A stretch of DNA of 64,000 nt from Collinsella aerofaciens (GTDB lineage Bacteria > Actinomycetota > Coriobacteriia > Coriobacteriales > Coriobacteriaceae): NCBI RefSeq assembly GCF_015548375.1, contig NZ_JADMWW010000003.1, positions 62,001-126,000 of the forward strand. Direction: 5' to 3'. Below the pieces are notes generated by a model that made no database searches, was not told the origin of the DNA, and saw only the letters and a program-made list of their open reading frames with translations. A program made the position numbers and the translations under genes. Of this stretch, positions 1 through 10,045 are shown piece after piece (positions within the stretch are counted from its first letter, which is position 1; each line of letters begins with the position of its first letter).

Positions 1-913
1 TTGCCGAAGCGGCACGATCGGTGGCATCACTCGCCACGGCAGAAGCGCCGTCGAGCATCTCGGACAGGTAGTTCTTGAGTCCGTCGTCGCCCTCAAAATT
101 GGTCGTGCGCGCCTTGGCATACGTGTCCTCGACCACCTTGGTCGCCAGCGGACGCAGCTTATACGTCGCATCGCGCGTGATGTAGTACACATATTCAATG
201 CTATCGAACGTCGCCTGATCAGTGGTGTCCGAAATCACGTTGAACATCGACCCATCGTTCATATGGTGGCCGTAGATCGTGGTCTGCTGGTCGACCATTC
301 CCGGCGCGGTGTCATCGCTATCCAGGAAAATGGCACCGGACGCGTTAGCCGTTCCGTCGAACAGCGTGTTGAGGTATTTGGAGTTGTTGTTGGTCTGCAC
401 CACGGGATAGTTGATGTTGGTTCCCGGCACGTAAATCCAACCCACAATCTCGGGGTTCGTCTGAGCAAGCGCATCAAAGTCGATAATCGGCACGCCGCTG
501 GCGTCCTTATCGCTTACATATTGCTTCTCGATTTTCTGATACGAATCGCTCGCCTGCTTATAGCCAATCTGGGCATTAATAAAAATAGCGGCGGCGGCGA
601 CAATCAGGCCGATACCGATGATGATGAGCAGAATGGGAATAATGGAGCGACGCTTTTTGCGCGGCGGCTCGGTGTAATCCGACGGCGCGGCATGCGATGA
701 AGACCGGGGCGGCTTCTTAGCGTTGCTATAAGATGAAGGTCGATATGCGGCTGGCGCGTCCTGTCGACGATGCGTCGCCGGTGTCACGGGGCGCAGCGCG
801 CGCGGCTGCTGAGGAGAGGATGTCCGACCCTGCTGTGCCGCATGGGCAGCACCCGGCTTCGATGGATCGGGGATCTGAGAAGCCTTGAATCGTTTTCCCT
901 GATAGTCGGACAT
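1..913 (-). CDS. Class B sortase, 3' part beyond the window
   Basis: Membrane transpeptidase that would cleave a sorting signal and attach or polymerise surface proteins outside the cell. About 304 codons are visible and the gene runs off the left edge. The protein has a long Pro/Arg-rich cytoplasmic N-terminus (residues 1-88), one transmembrane helix (about 90-112), then the sortase fold with IYVPGTNINYPVVQ (about 160-173) and TIYGHHM (about 212-218), where H216 is the likely catalytic His. The active-site Cys (TLxTC) and Arg lie outside the window, so activity cannot be judged. ATG at 913. The GHHM/DGSMF pattern is typical of class B enzymes. An LPATG surface protein lies at the other end of the window but need not be its substrate. 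Confidence 0.88.
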   Translation of the reverse strand, partial: MSDYQGKRFKASQIPDPSKPGAAHAAQQGRTSSPQQPRALRPVTPATHRRQDAPAAYRPSSYSNAKKPPRSSSHAAPSDYTEPPRKKRRSIIPILLIIIGIGLIVAAAAIFINAQIGYKQASDSYQKIEKQYVSDKDASGVPIIDFDALAQTNPEIVGWIYVPGTNINYPVVQTNNNSKYLNTLFDGTANASGAIFLDSDDTAPGMVDQQTTIYGHHMNDGSMFNVISDTTDQATFDSIEYVYYITRDATYKLRPLATKVVEDTYAKARTTNFEGDDGLKNYLSEMLDGASAVASDATDRAASA

Positions 914-948
914 GGCTCTCCTTATACTGCGGCGAAACGGCAGAACGC

Positions 949-1413
949 CTAGGCGTCGGCCATCTCCTGCTTCATCTTCTCGATAACCTTACGGTATTCG
1001 GGGTCGCAAGCGCCCAGAATCTGCGTGGCATAGATGGCGGCGTTCTTGGCGCCGTTGATGGCAACGCAGGCCACGGGCACGCCCGAAGGCATCTGCACCA
1101 TCGACAGCAGCGAATCCATACCGCCCAAGTCACTCGTCTTCATAGGCACACCGATAACCGGCAGCGGCGTAAAGGCAGCCACGACACCGCCCAGGTGAGC
1201 AGCCTTGCCGGCGGCGGCGATAATCACTTTGATACCGCGATCGGCGGCAGTCGAGGCCCACTCGTGGACCTTCGCCGGTGTGCGGTGTGCGCTCGCAATG
1301 ACAAGCTCATAGGGCACACCCAGCGCCTCGAGCTCGGCGGTGCAGCCTTCCATAACACCCAGATCGGACTTGGAGCCCATGATGATCCCGACAACCGGCT
1401 TTTGATCTGCCAT
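949..1413 (-). CDS. purE: N5-carboxyaminoimidazole ribonucleotide mutase PurE
   Basis: Purine biosynthesis enzyme that converts N5-CAIR to CAIR in the cytosol. The protein is 154 residues, the usual class I length. It shows the N-terminal GIIMGSKSD motif (substrate phosphate and base binding), SAHRTP in the middle, and a Gly/Ala-rich AAAGKAAHLGG loop. In the usual PurE motif this loop reads AAGxAAHLPG; here Pro is replaced by Gly. I chose ATG 1413 over the upstream TTG 1419 because AGGAGG lies nine bases before it. No purK is adjacent. purD and purA occur about 20 kb away, so the purine genes are scattered here. Confidence 0.95.
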   Translation of the reverse strand: MADQKPVVGIIMGSKSDLGVMEGCTAELEALGVPYELVIASAHRTPAKVHEWASTAADRGIKVIIAAAGKAAHLGGVVAAFTPLPVIGVPMKTSDLGGMDSLLSMVQMPSGVPVACVAINGAKNAAIYATQILGACDPEYRKVIEKMKQEMADA

Positions 1414-1508
1414 AAACAAAGACCTCCTGTTGAGAGCGGTGACGCGGCGAATCCGCGACCCTTAACTACTGAGAGTAGTATAGCTGCTCCCGTCCCTGCG
1501 GTCTGCGT

Positions 1509-1596
1509 GGTGCTTTGCGGGCGGGCCAGGCTTTATCTTCACTCCGGTTGCTTTGCAAAGTCGTTCAGATAAAGCCTGTCCCGCCCGCAAAGCACC
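1509..1596. repeat. Nested palindromic repeat, 30-bp arms
   Basis: Two 30-base arms (1509-1538 and 1567-1596) are inverted copies with one mismatch. Both are GC-rich, around GCTTTGCGGGCGGG. The 28-base centre contains its own perfect 10-base palindrome, CTTTGCAAAG. No U-tract follows, so it is not a canonical terminator. The layout matches the palindrome at 12760-12842. Confidence 0.85.
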
Positions 1597-1670
1597 CCTC
1601 GACCTACCGGGGATTGCTATGACGTACGTTGGCTGATTTGGGTTGGAATGAAAGGTTTGCGGAGGGTTGT

Positions 1671-1871
1671 GGACAGTTAGTTCAGATACGTATTTTTTGG
1701 CCGTGCTTCTTGGCGCTAATAGAGTGGTTTGAAGTCACTTTGAGCCCCATGACAACCTTTCTCCCCCTTATATGAGCGTCTCCACCGGTTCAGAAAGTCA
1801 AATTCAGCCCAATCGGGCTCAGGTCGGCCTTTACACACCCTCTGAAAAATACGTATCTGAACTAACTGTCC
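1671..1871. mobile_element. MITE-like element with 27-bp perfect terminal inverted repeats
   Basis: The 201-bp segment begins with GGACAGTTAGTTCAGATACG and ends with its reverse complement. The 27-base arms 1671-1697 and 1845-1871 match without error. The interior has no convincing gene, only a small internal hairpin near AGCCCAATCGGGCT. Long perfect termini on a short non-coding core are typical of non-autonomous transposable elements. I see no clear target-site duplication in the flanks and no transposase in this window, so mobility is inferred. Confidence 0.55.
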
Positions 1872-1897
1872 AGCGACATTCTCGATCAACAGCAAAA

Positions 1898-1931
1898 GGC
1901 CTCCTGGCGAATGAAAATTCGCCAGGAGGCC
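1898..1931 (-). terminator. Hairpin terminator downstream of the PTS/glucosidase operon
   Basis: Perfect 15-bp stem (arms 1898-1912 and 1917-1931) with a 4-base loop. Read on the minus strand it is followed by TTTTGCTG. It lies about 100 bases past the stop of the ROK kinase gene and is the second of two tandem hairpins met by transcripts from that operon. Confidence 0.6.
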
Positions 1932-1943
1932 CCTTACAAAACG

Positions 1944-1990
1944 TGGGCTCCTTCGTTCGAATGAACGAAGGAGCCCATGCTCTTTTTTTA
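1944..1990 (+). terminator. Second tandem hairpin, U-tract on the plus strand
   Basis: Perfect 15-bp stem (1944-1958 with 1963-1977), 4-base loop, followed on the plus strand by a run of seven T. It therefore reads as a rho-independent terminator on the plus strand, although no plus-strand gene lies upstream. On the minus strand it is preceded by the matching A-run and may act as a weaker bidirectional stop for the glucosidase operon. Confidence 0.6.
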
Positions 1991-2026
1991 GGACAGGAGG
2001 CCGCGAGTCGGGCCACCAGCCGCCAA

Positions 2027-2935
2027 TCAATCGCACTCGCCAAGCGAGCGGCGCAGCGTGCGCACAGCGCCAAGCAAATTGGCATCGTTGCCGTTCTGTG
2101 CTGGCTTGATGCAGGGCCTCGGTATGATGGGAAGAACGTGAGCCTGATCCATCATGCGCTCAAATGCCTCAAACAGCTCGGGACGGGCGCTGATTCCGCC
2201 GCCGACCACGATGACCTCAGGGTCGATGACCGACTGCAACCCCATCAGCATGTTGTCGAAGACCAACGCGTATGCATCCAGACCGCGACGAGCGTCCTCA
2301 TCCCCCTCTTCAATCCAAGAGAAAATCCGATATCCGTCGATATCATCGGTCGGATCAATCCCCTTCGCCGCACACACCTGGTCTCGGAGCGCCCGCCAGC
2401 TGGTGACATCACCGTACACCGACCCAAAGGTCACGGGCTTGCGCACATCGTTGCTCACAAAGCACACGGTGCCGGCGAGATTGTGCGCGCCTCGCAAGAT
2501 GTGACCGTCAACAACGATGGCACCGCCGAGACCCGTACCGATCACCACCATCAACCCCAGGGAGACCCCCTTCAGCGCGCCGACGGCATATTCTCCCAGT
2601 GCCGCGCACATCGCATCGTTCTCGATGGTTACGGGAAGCCCCGTGCTCTCGCGCAAGATGCGACCGAGCGGATATCCGTCCAAACAGTGAAGGGCGCCGC
2701 CTCCCCCAACCACGCCATCGGAATCGCCTTCGGAAAAGACTCCGGGCATACTTATTCCCACACCCCTCACCCGGGCGCGATGGGGCTCGATCACCGAGCG
2801 GAACGTTTCGATAACCTGGTCGGCGGGCGAGGTGCATGTTGGGATACTTCCGTGCTCCTCAATGTGGTAGTCGGCGTTCACCACCGCCCATTTCACCTGA
2901 GTGCCGCCCGCATCTATACCGAAATAGCAGTCCAT
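2027..2935 (-). CDS. ROK-family sugar kinase, probable beta-glucoside kinase
   Basis: Cytosolic ATP-dependent sugar kinase. The 302-residue protein has the ROK N-terminal phosphate loop GIDAGGTQVKW (6-16), IENDA with the catalytic Asp (about 104-108), and VIGTGLGGAIV (about 131-141). It lacks the CxCGxxGC zinc-binding signature found in most ROK kinases; the corresponding stretch reads GTVCFVSNDV. Last gene of the PTS operon, 24 bases after the GH1 gene. Because the PTS already phosphorylates its sugar, this kinase probably acts on the unphosphorylated sugar or on the aglycone-side sugar released by GH1. Specificity cannot be read from the sequence. Confidence 0.85.
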   Translation of the reverse strand: MDCYFGIDAGGTQVKWAVVNADYHIEEHGSIPTCTSPADQVIETFRSVIEPHRARVRGVGISMPGVFSEGDSDGVVGGGGALHCLDGYPLGRILRESTGLPVTIENDAMCAALGEYAVGALKGVSLGLMVVIGTGLGGAIVVDGHILRGAHNLAGTVCFVSNDVRKPVTFGSVYGDVTSWRALRDQVCAAKGIDPTDDIDGYRIFSWIEEGDEDARRGLDAYALVFDNMLMGLQSVIDPEVIVVGGGISARPELFEAFERMMDQAHVLPIIPRPCIKPAQNGNDANLLGAVRTLRRSLGECD

Positions 2936-2959
2936 AATCTTATCCCCTGTCCCATAGGG

Positions 2960-4528
<1,569 letters not shown>

Positions 4529-4532
4529 TCAG

Positions 4533-4874
4533 TTAGGCGCTTGCACCCATGCGTTGATAGACCGTGATGAAGCGCTCGGCAAGGATACGGAAGCCCTCAG
4601 CGCTCATGAGCTGATCCTCCGCATGCAGCAAGATGATGCGAAACGGCAGCTCCTCGCCGCTGGCCTCTTGCTGAAGCAGTTTCATGTGAGCGTCGTGGCC
4701 TGCGTTGAACACCACGTTGCCCTCGTCGATAAGTTTCCGGGCGGCCTCAAAATCACCATTCTCGGCACAGGTTATCGCTTCGAGGTAGCAGCTGCGCGCG
4801 CTCCCCACCTGAGCGACGATAGAGAAGCACGTCATTTCAAACTGATCGATCGCTTCTTGTTTGATCTCTGACAT
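4533..4874 (-). CDS. PTS IIA component, lactose/cellobiose family
   Basis: Soluble phosphocarrier that passes phosphate from HPr to IIB. 113 residues, normal for the LacF/ChbA family, all-helical, forming trimers in known members. The phosphorylated His lies in the motif GHDAHMKLLQQEA (about 69-81), and the downstream LLHAEDQLM segment is conserved in the family. The stop is two bases before the end of the IIB gene, consistent with coupling. Separate A, B and C genes are typical of cellobiose and chitobiose systems. Confidence 0.93.
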   Translation of the reverse strand: MSEIKQEAIDQFEMTCFSIVAQVGSARSCYLEAITCAENGDFEAARKLIDEGNVVFNAGHDAHMKLLQQEASGEELPFRIILLHAEDQLMSAEGFRILAERFITVYQRMGASA

Positions 4875-4876
4875 GG

Positions 4877-5173
4877 CTATGCCCCCAGCAATTTTCGAGC
4901 CTGTTTGAGCACGGCCTCGCCGTTCATTGTCCCATACGCTGTCATATCAATCGGCTCCACCGGACAGTTCACTTGATTCTTAACCTTGTTGAGTTCAAAG
5001 CGAACCTGCGGTCCCAGCAGGATAACGTCGCTATCCGCATATTCCGCCGCTTGGTTGACAGGGTGCGCCTCGATGGTGCACACGAAACCGTCTTTTTCAG
5101 CCGCCTGTTGCATGCGCTGTACCAGCATGCTCGTCGAAGCGCCCGCAGCGCACATAAGTACGATATGTTTCAT
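4877..5173 (-). CDS. PTS IIB component, lactose/cellobiose family
   Basis: 98-residue cytosolic phosphotransfer protein. It begins MKHIVLMCAAGASTSML: Cys8 followed by AAGASTSML is the phosphorylated P-loop of the cellobiose/chitobiose IIB family. VILLGPQV in mid-protein matches the family's fourth strand. Phosphate goes from IIA to this Cys and then to sugar bound by IIC. It sits between the IIC and IIA genes in one transcription unit. Confidence 0.94.
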   Translation of the reverse strand: MKHIVLMCAAGASTSMLVQRMQQAAEKDGFVCTIEAHPVNQAAEYADSDVILLGPQVRFELNKVKNQVNCPVEPIDMTAYGTMNGEAVLKQARKLLGA

Positions 5174-5221
5174 CCTACGCTCCCAACCTCATGGAAAATG
5201 ATGGTGTGAATATGATAATCC

Positions 5222-6514
5222 CTATGCGGCCGATTCCTCGAGAGCGGCCTGCTCCTCTCGCAACGCCTGGCGATCAGCCATAAGGGTGAAGGGGGTATAC
5301 ATGAGCACCGACACCGCCAAAACCGCAACCGAGATCACCAGGCACCCGATGCCGCCCTGCATGAATGCGATGACCGGCTGGGGAAGCACCCAGGGAAGCT
5401 GAATCGTGGGATTGAACGCAGCCCCAAGACCGAGGGCGTAAAGCGCCTGGACCACGATGGCGCAGACCGGGATGTTCAGCGCGAACGGGATGAAGTACGT
5501 GGGATTCAGCACGACCGGCAGACCGAACATGAGCGGCTCGGAGATATTGAAAAGCGACGGAACAAGCGCGATGCCGCGAATCGCCTTGAAGCGCTCGGAC
5601 TTGGTGAAGAGCAGCGAGATGCTGATGCCCAGGGCGTTAGCCTGGCCACCGATGGCGGTGCCGAGCGCGACGACGGCCCAAGCGCCATAGGGCAGTGCCT
5701 CGCCCGCGATGATGGCCTCGGTGTTAGCAGCGCTGCAAGCCATGATTACCGGAGCGTAGAAGTTGAGCATCACGTTGGGGTGAACACCGAAGAACCAGAA
5801 GATCGACTGCAGCGAGCACACGATGATATAGGCCAAAGGAGAGGCACCGACCATCGTGACCGGCGTGCCGATCAAGGTGTTGATCATATCGAACAGGTTG
5901 CCCCACGGGGTGAAAGAAAGACCCCACTTGGCGAACCACACCGCAGTGAATAGCACGATGGCGGCAAACATCGGCGACAGCGAGTCTGCAACCATGGGCG
6001 GAACCATATCGGGGAGCTTGATTTCAAGCTTGCTCATCAAAATGGCTGTCACCTTCGGCACGATCAGGCCAAGCAGAATGGCGACGAAGATGCCGTTCGA
6101 TCCCATGTACGACGTGTTGATGAAACTCGCCATGGGAATATCCTCGAACGATTGCTGCGGCATGAATGCCAAAAACACCGCGCCGCTCACGATGCCACCG
6201 GTATAACCGCTAAGGCCGCATACCTTACCCCACCTCAAACCGATGAAGAAGGAGATGTATATACCCATCATGTTCATGGTAACGGTGAGGATGGAGTTGC
6301 CGGTCGCCATGAGACCGCTCGAAACCACCCAATCGGAGAACCCCGGAATGGGGAAGTTGATGAGAATCGCGATAACCGAGACGCCAAGGGTCATGGGCAG
6401 CGTGCACATCATGCCGCCCATGAGGGCGTCGAGCATCTTGCTGTCAGCAACCTTGCTTGCCACAGGTGCGATTGTCTTGTCCATTATGTTTTGGATCTTG
6501 TCGAATACCGCCAT
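5222..6514 (-). CDS. PTS IIC permease, lactose/cellobiose family
   Basis: Membrane channel that binds the beta-linked disaccharide and presents it for phosphorylation. 430 residues with about ten hydrophobic helices. It has features typical of cellobiose IIC: an N-terminal amphipathic segment (MAVFDKIQNIMDKTIAP), the conserved NISEPLMFGLPVVLNP region (about 320-335) and a C-terminal short cytosolic tail. By family precedent the substrate is cellobiose, chitobiose or an aryl-beta-glucoside. The neighbouring ChbG-like gene favours a chitobiose-like sugar, while GH1 enzymes favour beta-glucosides. The distinction is unresolved. Confidence 0.93.
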   Translation of the reverse strand: MAVFDKIQNIMDKTIAPVASKVADSKMLDALMGGMMCTLPMTLGVSVIAILINFPIPGFSDWVVSSGLMATGNSILTVTMNMMGIYISFFIGLRWGKVCGLSGYTGGIVSGAVFLAFMPQQSFEDIPMASFINTSYMGSNGIFVAILLGLIVPKVTAILMSKLEIKLPDMVPPMVADSLSPMFAAIVLFTAVWFAKWGLSFTPWGNLFDMINTLIGTPVTMVGASPLAYIIVCSLQSIFWFFGVHPNVMLNFYAPVIMACSAANTEAIIAGEALPYGAWAVVALGTAIGGQANALGISISLLFTKSERFKAIRGIALVPSLFNISEPLMFGLPVVLNPTYFIPFALNIPVCAIVVQALYALGLGAAFNPTIQLPWVLPQPVIAFMQGGIGCLVISVAVLAVSVLMYTPFTLMADRQALREEQAALEESAA

Positions 6515-6668
6515 GTTTCAGCTCCAATCTTTGCAGTGAACTCTATCGATGCCCGCGTGCGGCATCTTCCCCTCTAGATAGCGCATCCACCTCTCTTCAA
6601 AATCACAACGACGTGCTTCAGGCAGTACGCCATTCAGCGTGAATTGGCGAGATTGCCCCAGCGGACGC

Positions 6669-7436
6669 TTACGTCAGGTCCGCGTACGTCACGAGCCCCA
6701 CGTCCTGCTCTGCAAGCCATGCGGCGACATCAGGGTCGACAAGCATCGCGGCTTCCCGGATGCGGGCCTCGAGCATGGTCGAGTTATCTCGCAAGTACGC
6801 GTCGATATAACCTGGGTGAAACACCATGAGACGGCATATCCCTTCCGGTGTCGTTTCAAGCGCCTCTCGAAGCGCCGCAAAGGGATCCGCTTCATATGAC
6901 GAGAAATCCTTGGGAACATAGGAAAGCACCGGCGTCGAGCGAAAGGTGACTGGCTCGCCCGGAGCACCCATCGCGAAATAGGGCAGGCCGTGACGCTCGG
7001 CAACGATCTCAAGGCCGCGGAAGAACATGGGGCTTGCGACCGCATGTCCCTCGAAGTAATCGGGCTCACGCCCGACGAGCTCAAGGAATCGCCGATACTG
7101 CGCCTCGATTTCGATAATGACCTCGTCAAGCACCACGAAGTCCTCCCCAGCCCGCGCGGCGGCGCGATATGCTGAGCTCCGCTTGAAATTGCCATCATCG
7201 TCAACGATGCTCGAGATGAGCGAGGAATCGCTGAGGGGCCTACCCGTGCAGATATTGGTGTGCTGACCCAAGCAGAGATCCTTGATTTGCAGGCGCGCCA
7301 AACCGCTTTCTGCAAGCGGCATGTTGGTCATGACGCCCACCGAGCGAATGAGCCCCGCTTGGACCGCGGCCGCTATCCCGCAATTAACACCGTCGCTGTA
7401 ACCTAAATCGTCGGCGCGCAGCAATAACCGCTTCAT
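6669..7436 (-). CDS. YdjC/ChbG-family carbohydrate deacetylase
   Basis: The family member ChbG removes an acetyl group from phosphorylated or free chito-oligosaccharides so that they can be degraded or act as inducers. 255 residues from the ATG at 7436, which has GAGGAGG five bases upstream; the longer in-frame start at 7574 has no such support. The N-terminus MKRLLLRADDLGYSDG carries the metal-binding Asp pair, FEGHAVASP (about 129-137) supplies the His, and VFHPGY near the C-terminus is conserved. First gene of the minus-strand cluster, 154 bases before IIC. The sequence does not prove the exact substrate. Confidence 0.87.
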   Translation of the reverse strand: MKRLLLRADDLGYSDGVNCGIAAAVQAGLIRSVGVMTNMPLAESGLARLQIKDLCLGQHTNICTGRPLSDSSLISSIVDDDGNFKRSSAYRAAARAGEDFVVLDEVIIEIEAQYRRFLELVGREPDYFEGHAVASPMFFRGLEIVAERHGLPYFAMGAPGEPVTFRSTPVLSYVPKDFSSYEADPFAALREALETTPEGICRLMVFHPGYIDAYLRDNSTMLEARIREAAMLVDPDVAAWLAEQDVGLVTYADLT

Positions 7437-7617
7437 CCGATCCTCCTCAACCGATATCTCGTCGAGCGGCAAAGCAACGAAGCGATGCCCTGTGTAGAGC
7501 CGATGCCGTGTTCCGGCGGGGCGGCAAGCTTCGTCGTCTCTTCTTGCATTAAGTATGACGCCGGCTATATCCAAAATCGGTTACATGCTGTGCCACAAGG
7601 TTGCGAGATGGCTACGC

Positions 7618-7638
7618 GAGTTTCATAACGTGAAACTC
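7618..7638. promoter_or_regulatory. Palindromic operator, probable RpiR binding site
   Basis: GAGTTTCA and TGAAACTC face each other across a 5-base spacer. The site lies in the divergent region between the ChbG-like gene and the RpiR regulator gene. The core TTTCA-N5-TGAAA recurs upstream of the second GH1 gene (10047-10061). RpiR regulators are known to bind such dyads; assignment to this regulator is inferred. Confidence 0.7.
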
Positions 7639-7724
7639 CGCAGGAATACCGGCATGTTTGAGCTATAGTTTGGTCAAATGAGGCCCTCTTATTCGGGCCA
7701 CTGAGCATAAAGGGGACAGCCATC

Positions 7725-8546
7725 ATGGAAAAATCCATCTCGATGGGATCGGTTGCCGAACGGTTGCTTGACTACATCGACACCGCAATGCAGCACGACA
7801 CCAACTACGAGATAGCGACCACGCTGGTGAAAAACTACAGCAAGCTGCGCGAGCTCTCGATTGGAGAAATCGCCGACATGTGCTTCGTCTCGAAGGCTTC
7901 AGTGTCGCGATTCTGCCGGTTTATGGGTTTCGCTGATTTCAAGGACCTGCGCAACCAGCTTGAACATGACGTCCTCAAAACCGGGTTGTTTCCACATGCC
8001 TTTGTAGAACAGCTGTCAAACGACACGGAAGGCGCTCTGGCATCCTACCGGGAGGCGATCCTGCTCAATATCGAAACGACCATCTCGGCGGCAAACATCG
8101 CGAAACTGCCCGCCATTGTCGATGATTTGCACGACAGCGGGCATGTCGCGTTCTTCTCCCACCACTTCCTCTGGGACGTGGGCCGCTACTTCCAAAGCAG
8201 GCTCACCATCATGAACCGCCCCATCGAGCTTTACCTCGATTATTCATCGCAGCTCGCCTGCGCGCAATCGCTCACCAAATCCAGCCTCGCCATCATTTGC
8301 AGCATAGGGGGAACATACCCCATTCGTTATCCAGAAATCGTCAACGCACTCGCCGCCTCCGGCTGTCGTCTTCTCGCCATCACACAAAACACCTCAAGCG
8401 CCTACTGGAACCATGCCTCCTGCATACTGAGCTGCGGAGTGACCAACAACATCGACACGGGCAAGTTCGGTGCGCTTGCCGCCATCGACTTGATAGTCAT
8501 GGAATACCTGAGGCGTTATGGAGCCGATTCCGGTACTGGCGAGTAA
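7725..8546 (+). CDS. RpiR-family transcriptional regulator
   Basis: Sugar-phosphate-responsive regulator. 273 residues: an N-terminal RpiR helix-turn-helix (about 1-80; SIGEIADMCFVSKASVSRFCRFMGF is the DNA-reading part) followed by a SIS-like sugar-phosphate domain (about 110-265), with a small-molecule-binding strand AIICSIGGTYP. It is divergent from the PTS operon and convergent with the second GH1 gene 20 bases away. Both promoters carry the same dyad, so it most likely controls both in response to a phosphorylated beta-glucoside. Whether it activates or represses is not evident. Confidence 0.9.
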   Translation: MEKSISMGSVAERLLDYIDTAMQHDTNYEIATTLVKNYSKLRELSIGEIADMCFVSKASVSRFCRFMGFADFKDLRNQLEHDVLKTGLFPHAFVEQLSNDTEGALASYREAILLNIETTISAANIAKLPAIVDDLHDSGHVAFFSHHFLWDVGRYFQSRLTIMNRPIELYLDYSSQLACAQSLTKSSLAIICSIGGTYPIRYPEIVNALAASGCRLLAITQNTSSAYWNHASCILSCGVTNNIDTGKFGALAAIDLIVMEYLRRYGADSGTGE

Positions 8547-8566
8547 TCTCGTCGGACCACCGACGC

Positions 8567-9955
8567 TCAGCAGGGCAAGCCGTTTTCTCTAATCACGTCC
8601 TGATACCAGAAGAAGCTGTCCTTCCTGAAACGAGCGCATTGCTTCGCATCGGTTTCCGTGCGATCGACATACAGAAGGCCGTAGCGCTTAGTGAACCCCT
8701 GATGACTTGAGCATAGATCCATGAGGCTCCAAACGCAGTAGCCGAAGACGGGATAGCCTTCGCGAATGAGCTCCTCGACCTCGCCCAAATGTCGTGAAAG
8801 GTATTCGATGCGCACGGCATCATGCACCCTGTTCTCCTCGTCAAGTGACTCGGAAAGCGCCATGCCGTTCTCCGTGACGATCATCGGAAGCTGGTAGCGA
8901 TCGTAGAGCTTGCGCATGCCCACGCGAAGCCCAAGGGGGTCGATGCCGTTCGACATCCACTCGGTCGGCGCGATCGCAGGGTTATCGCAGAGTTCGAAAT
9001 CCCCGCCCGACCACGGAGGGAACCGGTCGAAGCGGATGGGCTCCGTGCGCTCATGCGCACAATTGCTGAAATAGTAGTTCACCCCAAGAAAATCGGGCCT
9101 CGTCGCGACCAGGATGTCGTGGTCCCCGCACTCAACAACAGGGTAGAAACCTTCGCGCTCCAGGTAATAGCGCGCATAAGGCGAGATGTCGCCGCGCACA
9201 CTCAGGTCGAGCAGGTAGTTCTGCATCATCTCCTCGGCGTTCATGGCCGCAAGCACATCCGCCGAAGCGCTCGTCCGCGGGTTGACCACCTGCATGGCGA
9301 CAACGGGGCCGATCTGCGCATCGGGGTCGATCTGTCGCAGGCACGCGATGGCGCGATGCTCGGCAAGAGCGACATGATAGCTCATCTGGTAGGCGTTCTT
9401 CTGCCGTTGGCGCGGATCGGTTTCGGTGTCACCCGTGTTGCTGGGCGCGGAGGTCGCAATTAGCTGTTCATTCACGGTAACCCAGCGCTTGACGCGCCCC
9501 CTGAAGTGCGTGAAGCAGATTTCGGCATAGCGCACATAGAAGTCGATCATCTTACGGCTCTTCCAGCCGCCGAAGGCCTCGACCAACGCACTCGGACATT
9601 CGAAGTGATACAGGGTGACCAAGGGCTCGATCCCTCGCTCCAGCAGGTAGTCAATCAGCTGGTCATAAAACGCCAAGCCCTCAGGATTGGGATCCCCCGA
9701 GGCATCGGGCATGATGCGGCTCCAAGCGAAACCCATCCGGTAGACCTTGATGCCGAGCTCGGCCATGAGGTCGACATCCTCACGCCAGTGATGATAGTGG
9801 TCCGAGGCGATCTTGTTATCGGCGATGCCGGGACGCCCCGGGCCGCGATCGGTGGTTGCCGGACCTTTGCCTCCTTCATCATACCCACCCTCAACCTGAA
9901 AAGCGCTGGTGGAAGCACCCCAGAGGAAACCTTCGGGAAACCGGTGCTGAGTCAT
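8567..9955 (-). CDS. 6-phospho-beta-glucosidase, GH1 (second copy)
   Basis: 462-residue GH1 enzyme, a usual length. It starts [19 protein letters not shown], with acid/base Glu in VTVNEQL, nucleophile Glu in IVTENGMAL, and the phosphate-recognition segment SHQGFTKRYGLLYVD. It diverges clearly from the GH1 at 2960-4447, so this is not a recent duplication. It is a single-gene unit with its own operator-like dyad about 90 bases upstream, and converges on the RpiR gene. It may handle a different aglycone from the operon enzyme (inference). Confidence 0.92.
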   Translation of the reverse strand: MTQHRFPEGFLWGASTSAFQVEGGYDEGGKGPATTDRGPGRPGIADNKIASDHYHHWREDVDLMAELGIKVYRMGFAWSRIMPDASGDPNPEGLAFYDQLIDYLLERGIEPLVTLYHFECPSALVEAFGGWKSRKMIDFYVRYAEICFTHFRGRVKRWVTVNEQLIATSAPSNTGDTETDPRQRQKNAYQMSYHVALAEHRAIACLRQIDPDAQIGPVVAMQVVNPRTSASADVLAAMNAEEMMQNYLLDLSVRGDISPYARYYLEREGFYPVVECGDHDILVATRPDFLGVNYYFSNCAHERTEPIRFDRFPPWSGGDFELCDNPAIAPTEWMSNGIDPLGLRVGMRKLYDRYQLPMIVTENGMALSESLDEENRVHDAVRIEYLSRHLGEVEELIREGYPVFGYCVWSLMDLCSSHQGFTKRYGLLYVDRTETDAKQCARFRKDSFFWYQDVIRENGLPC

Positions 9956-10045
9956 GAGTTCAACCTCTCGTCACGGATGTCACTTCTTGCAACTCCCGTT
10001 ATAACGGATGTACGAACCAAAGCCTGTTACTCATTCCCGGGCAAT

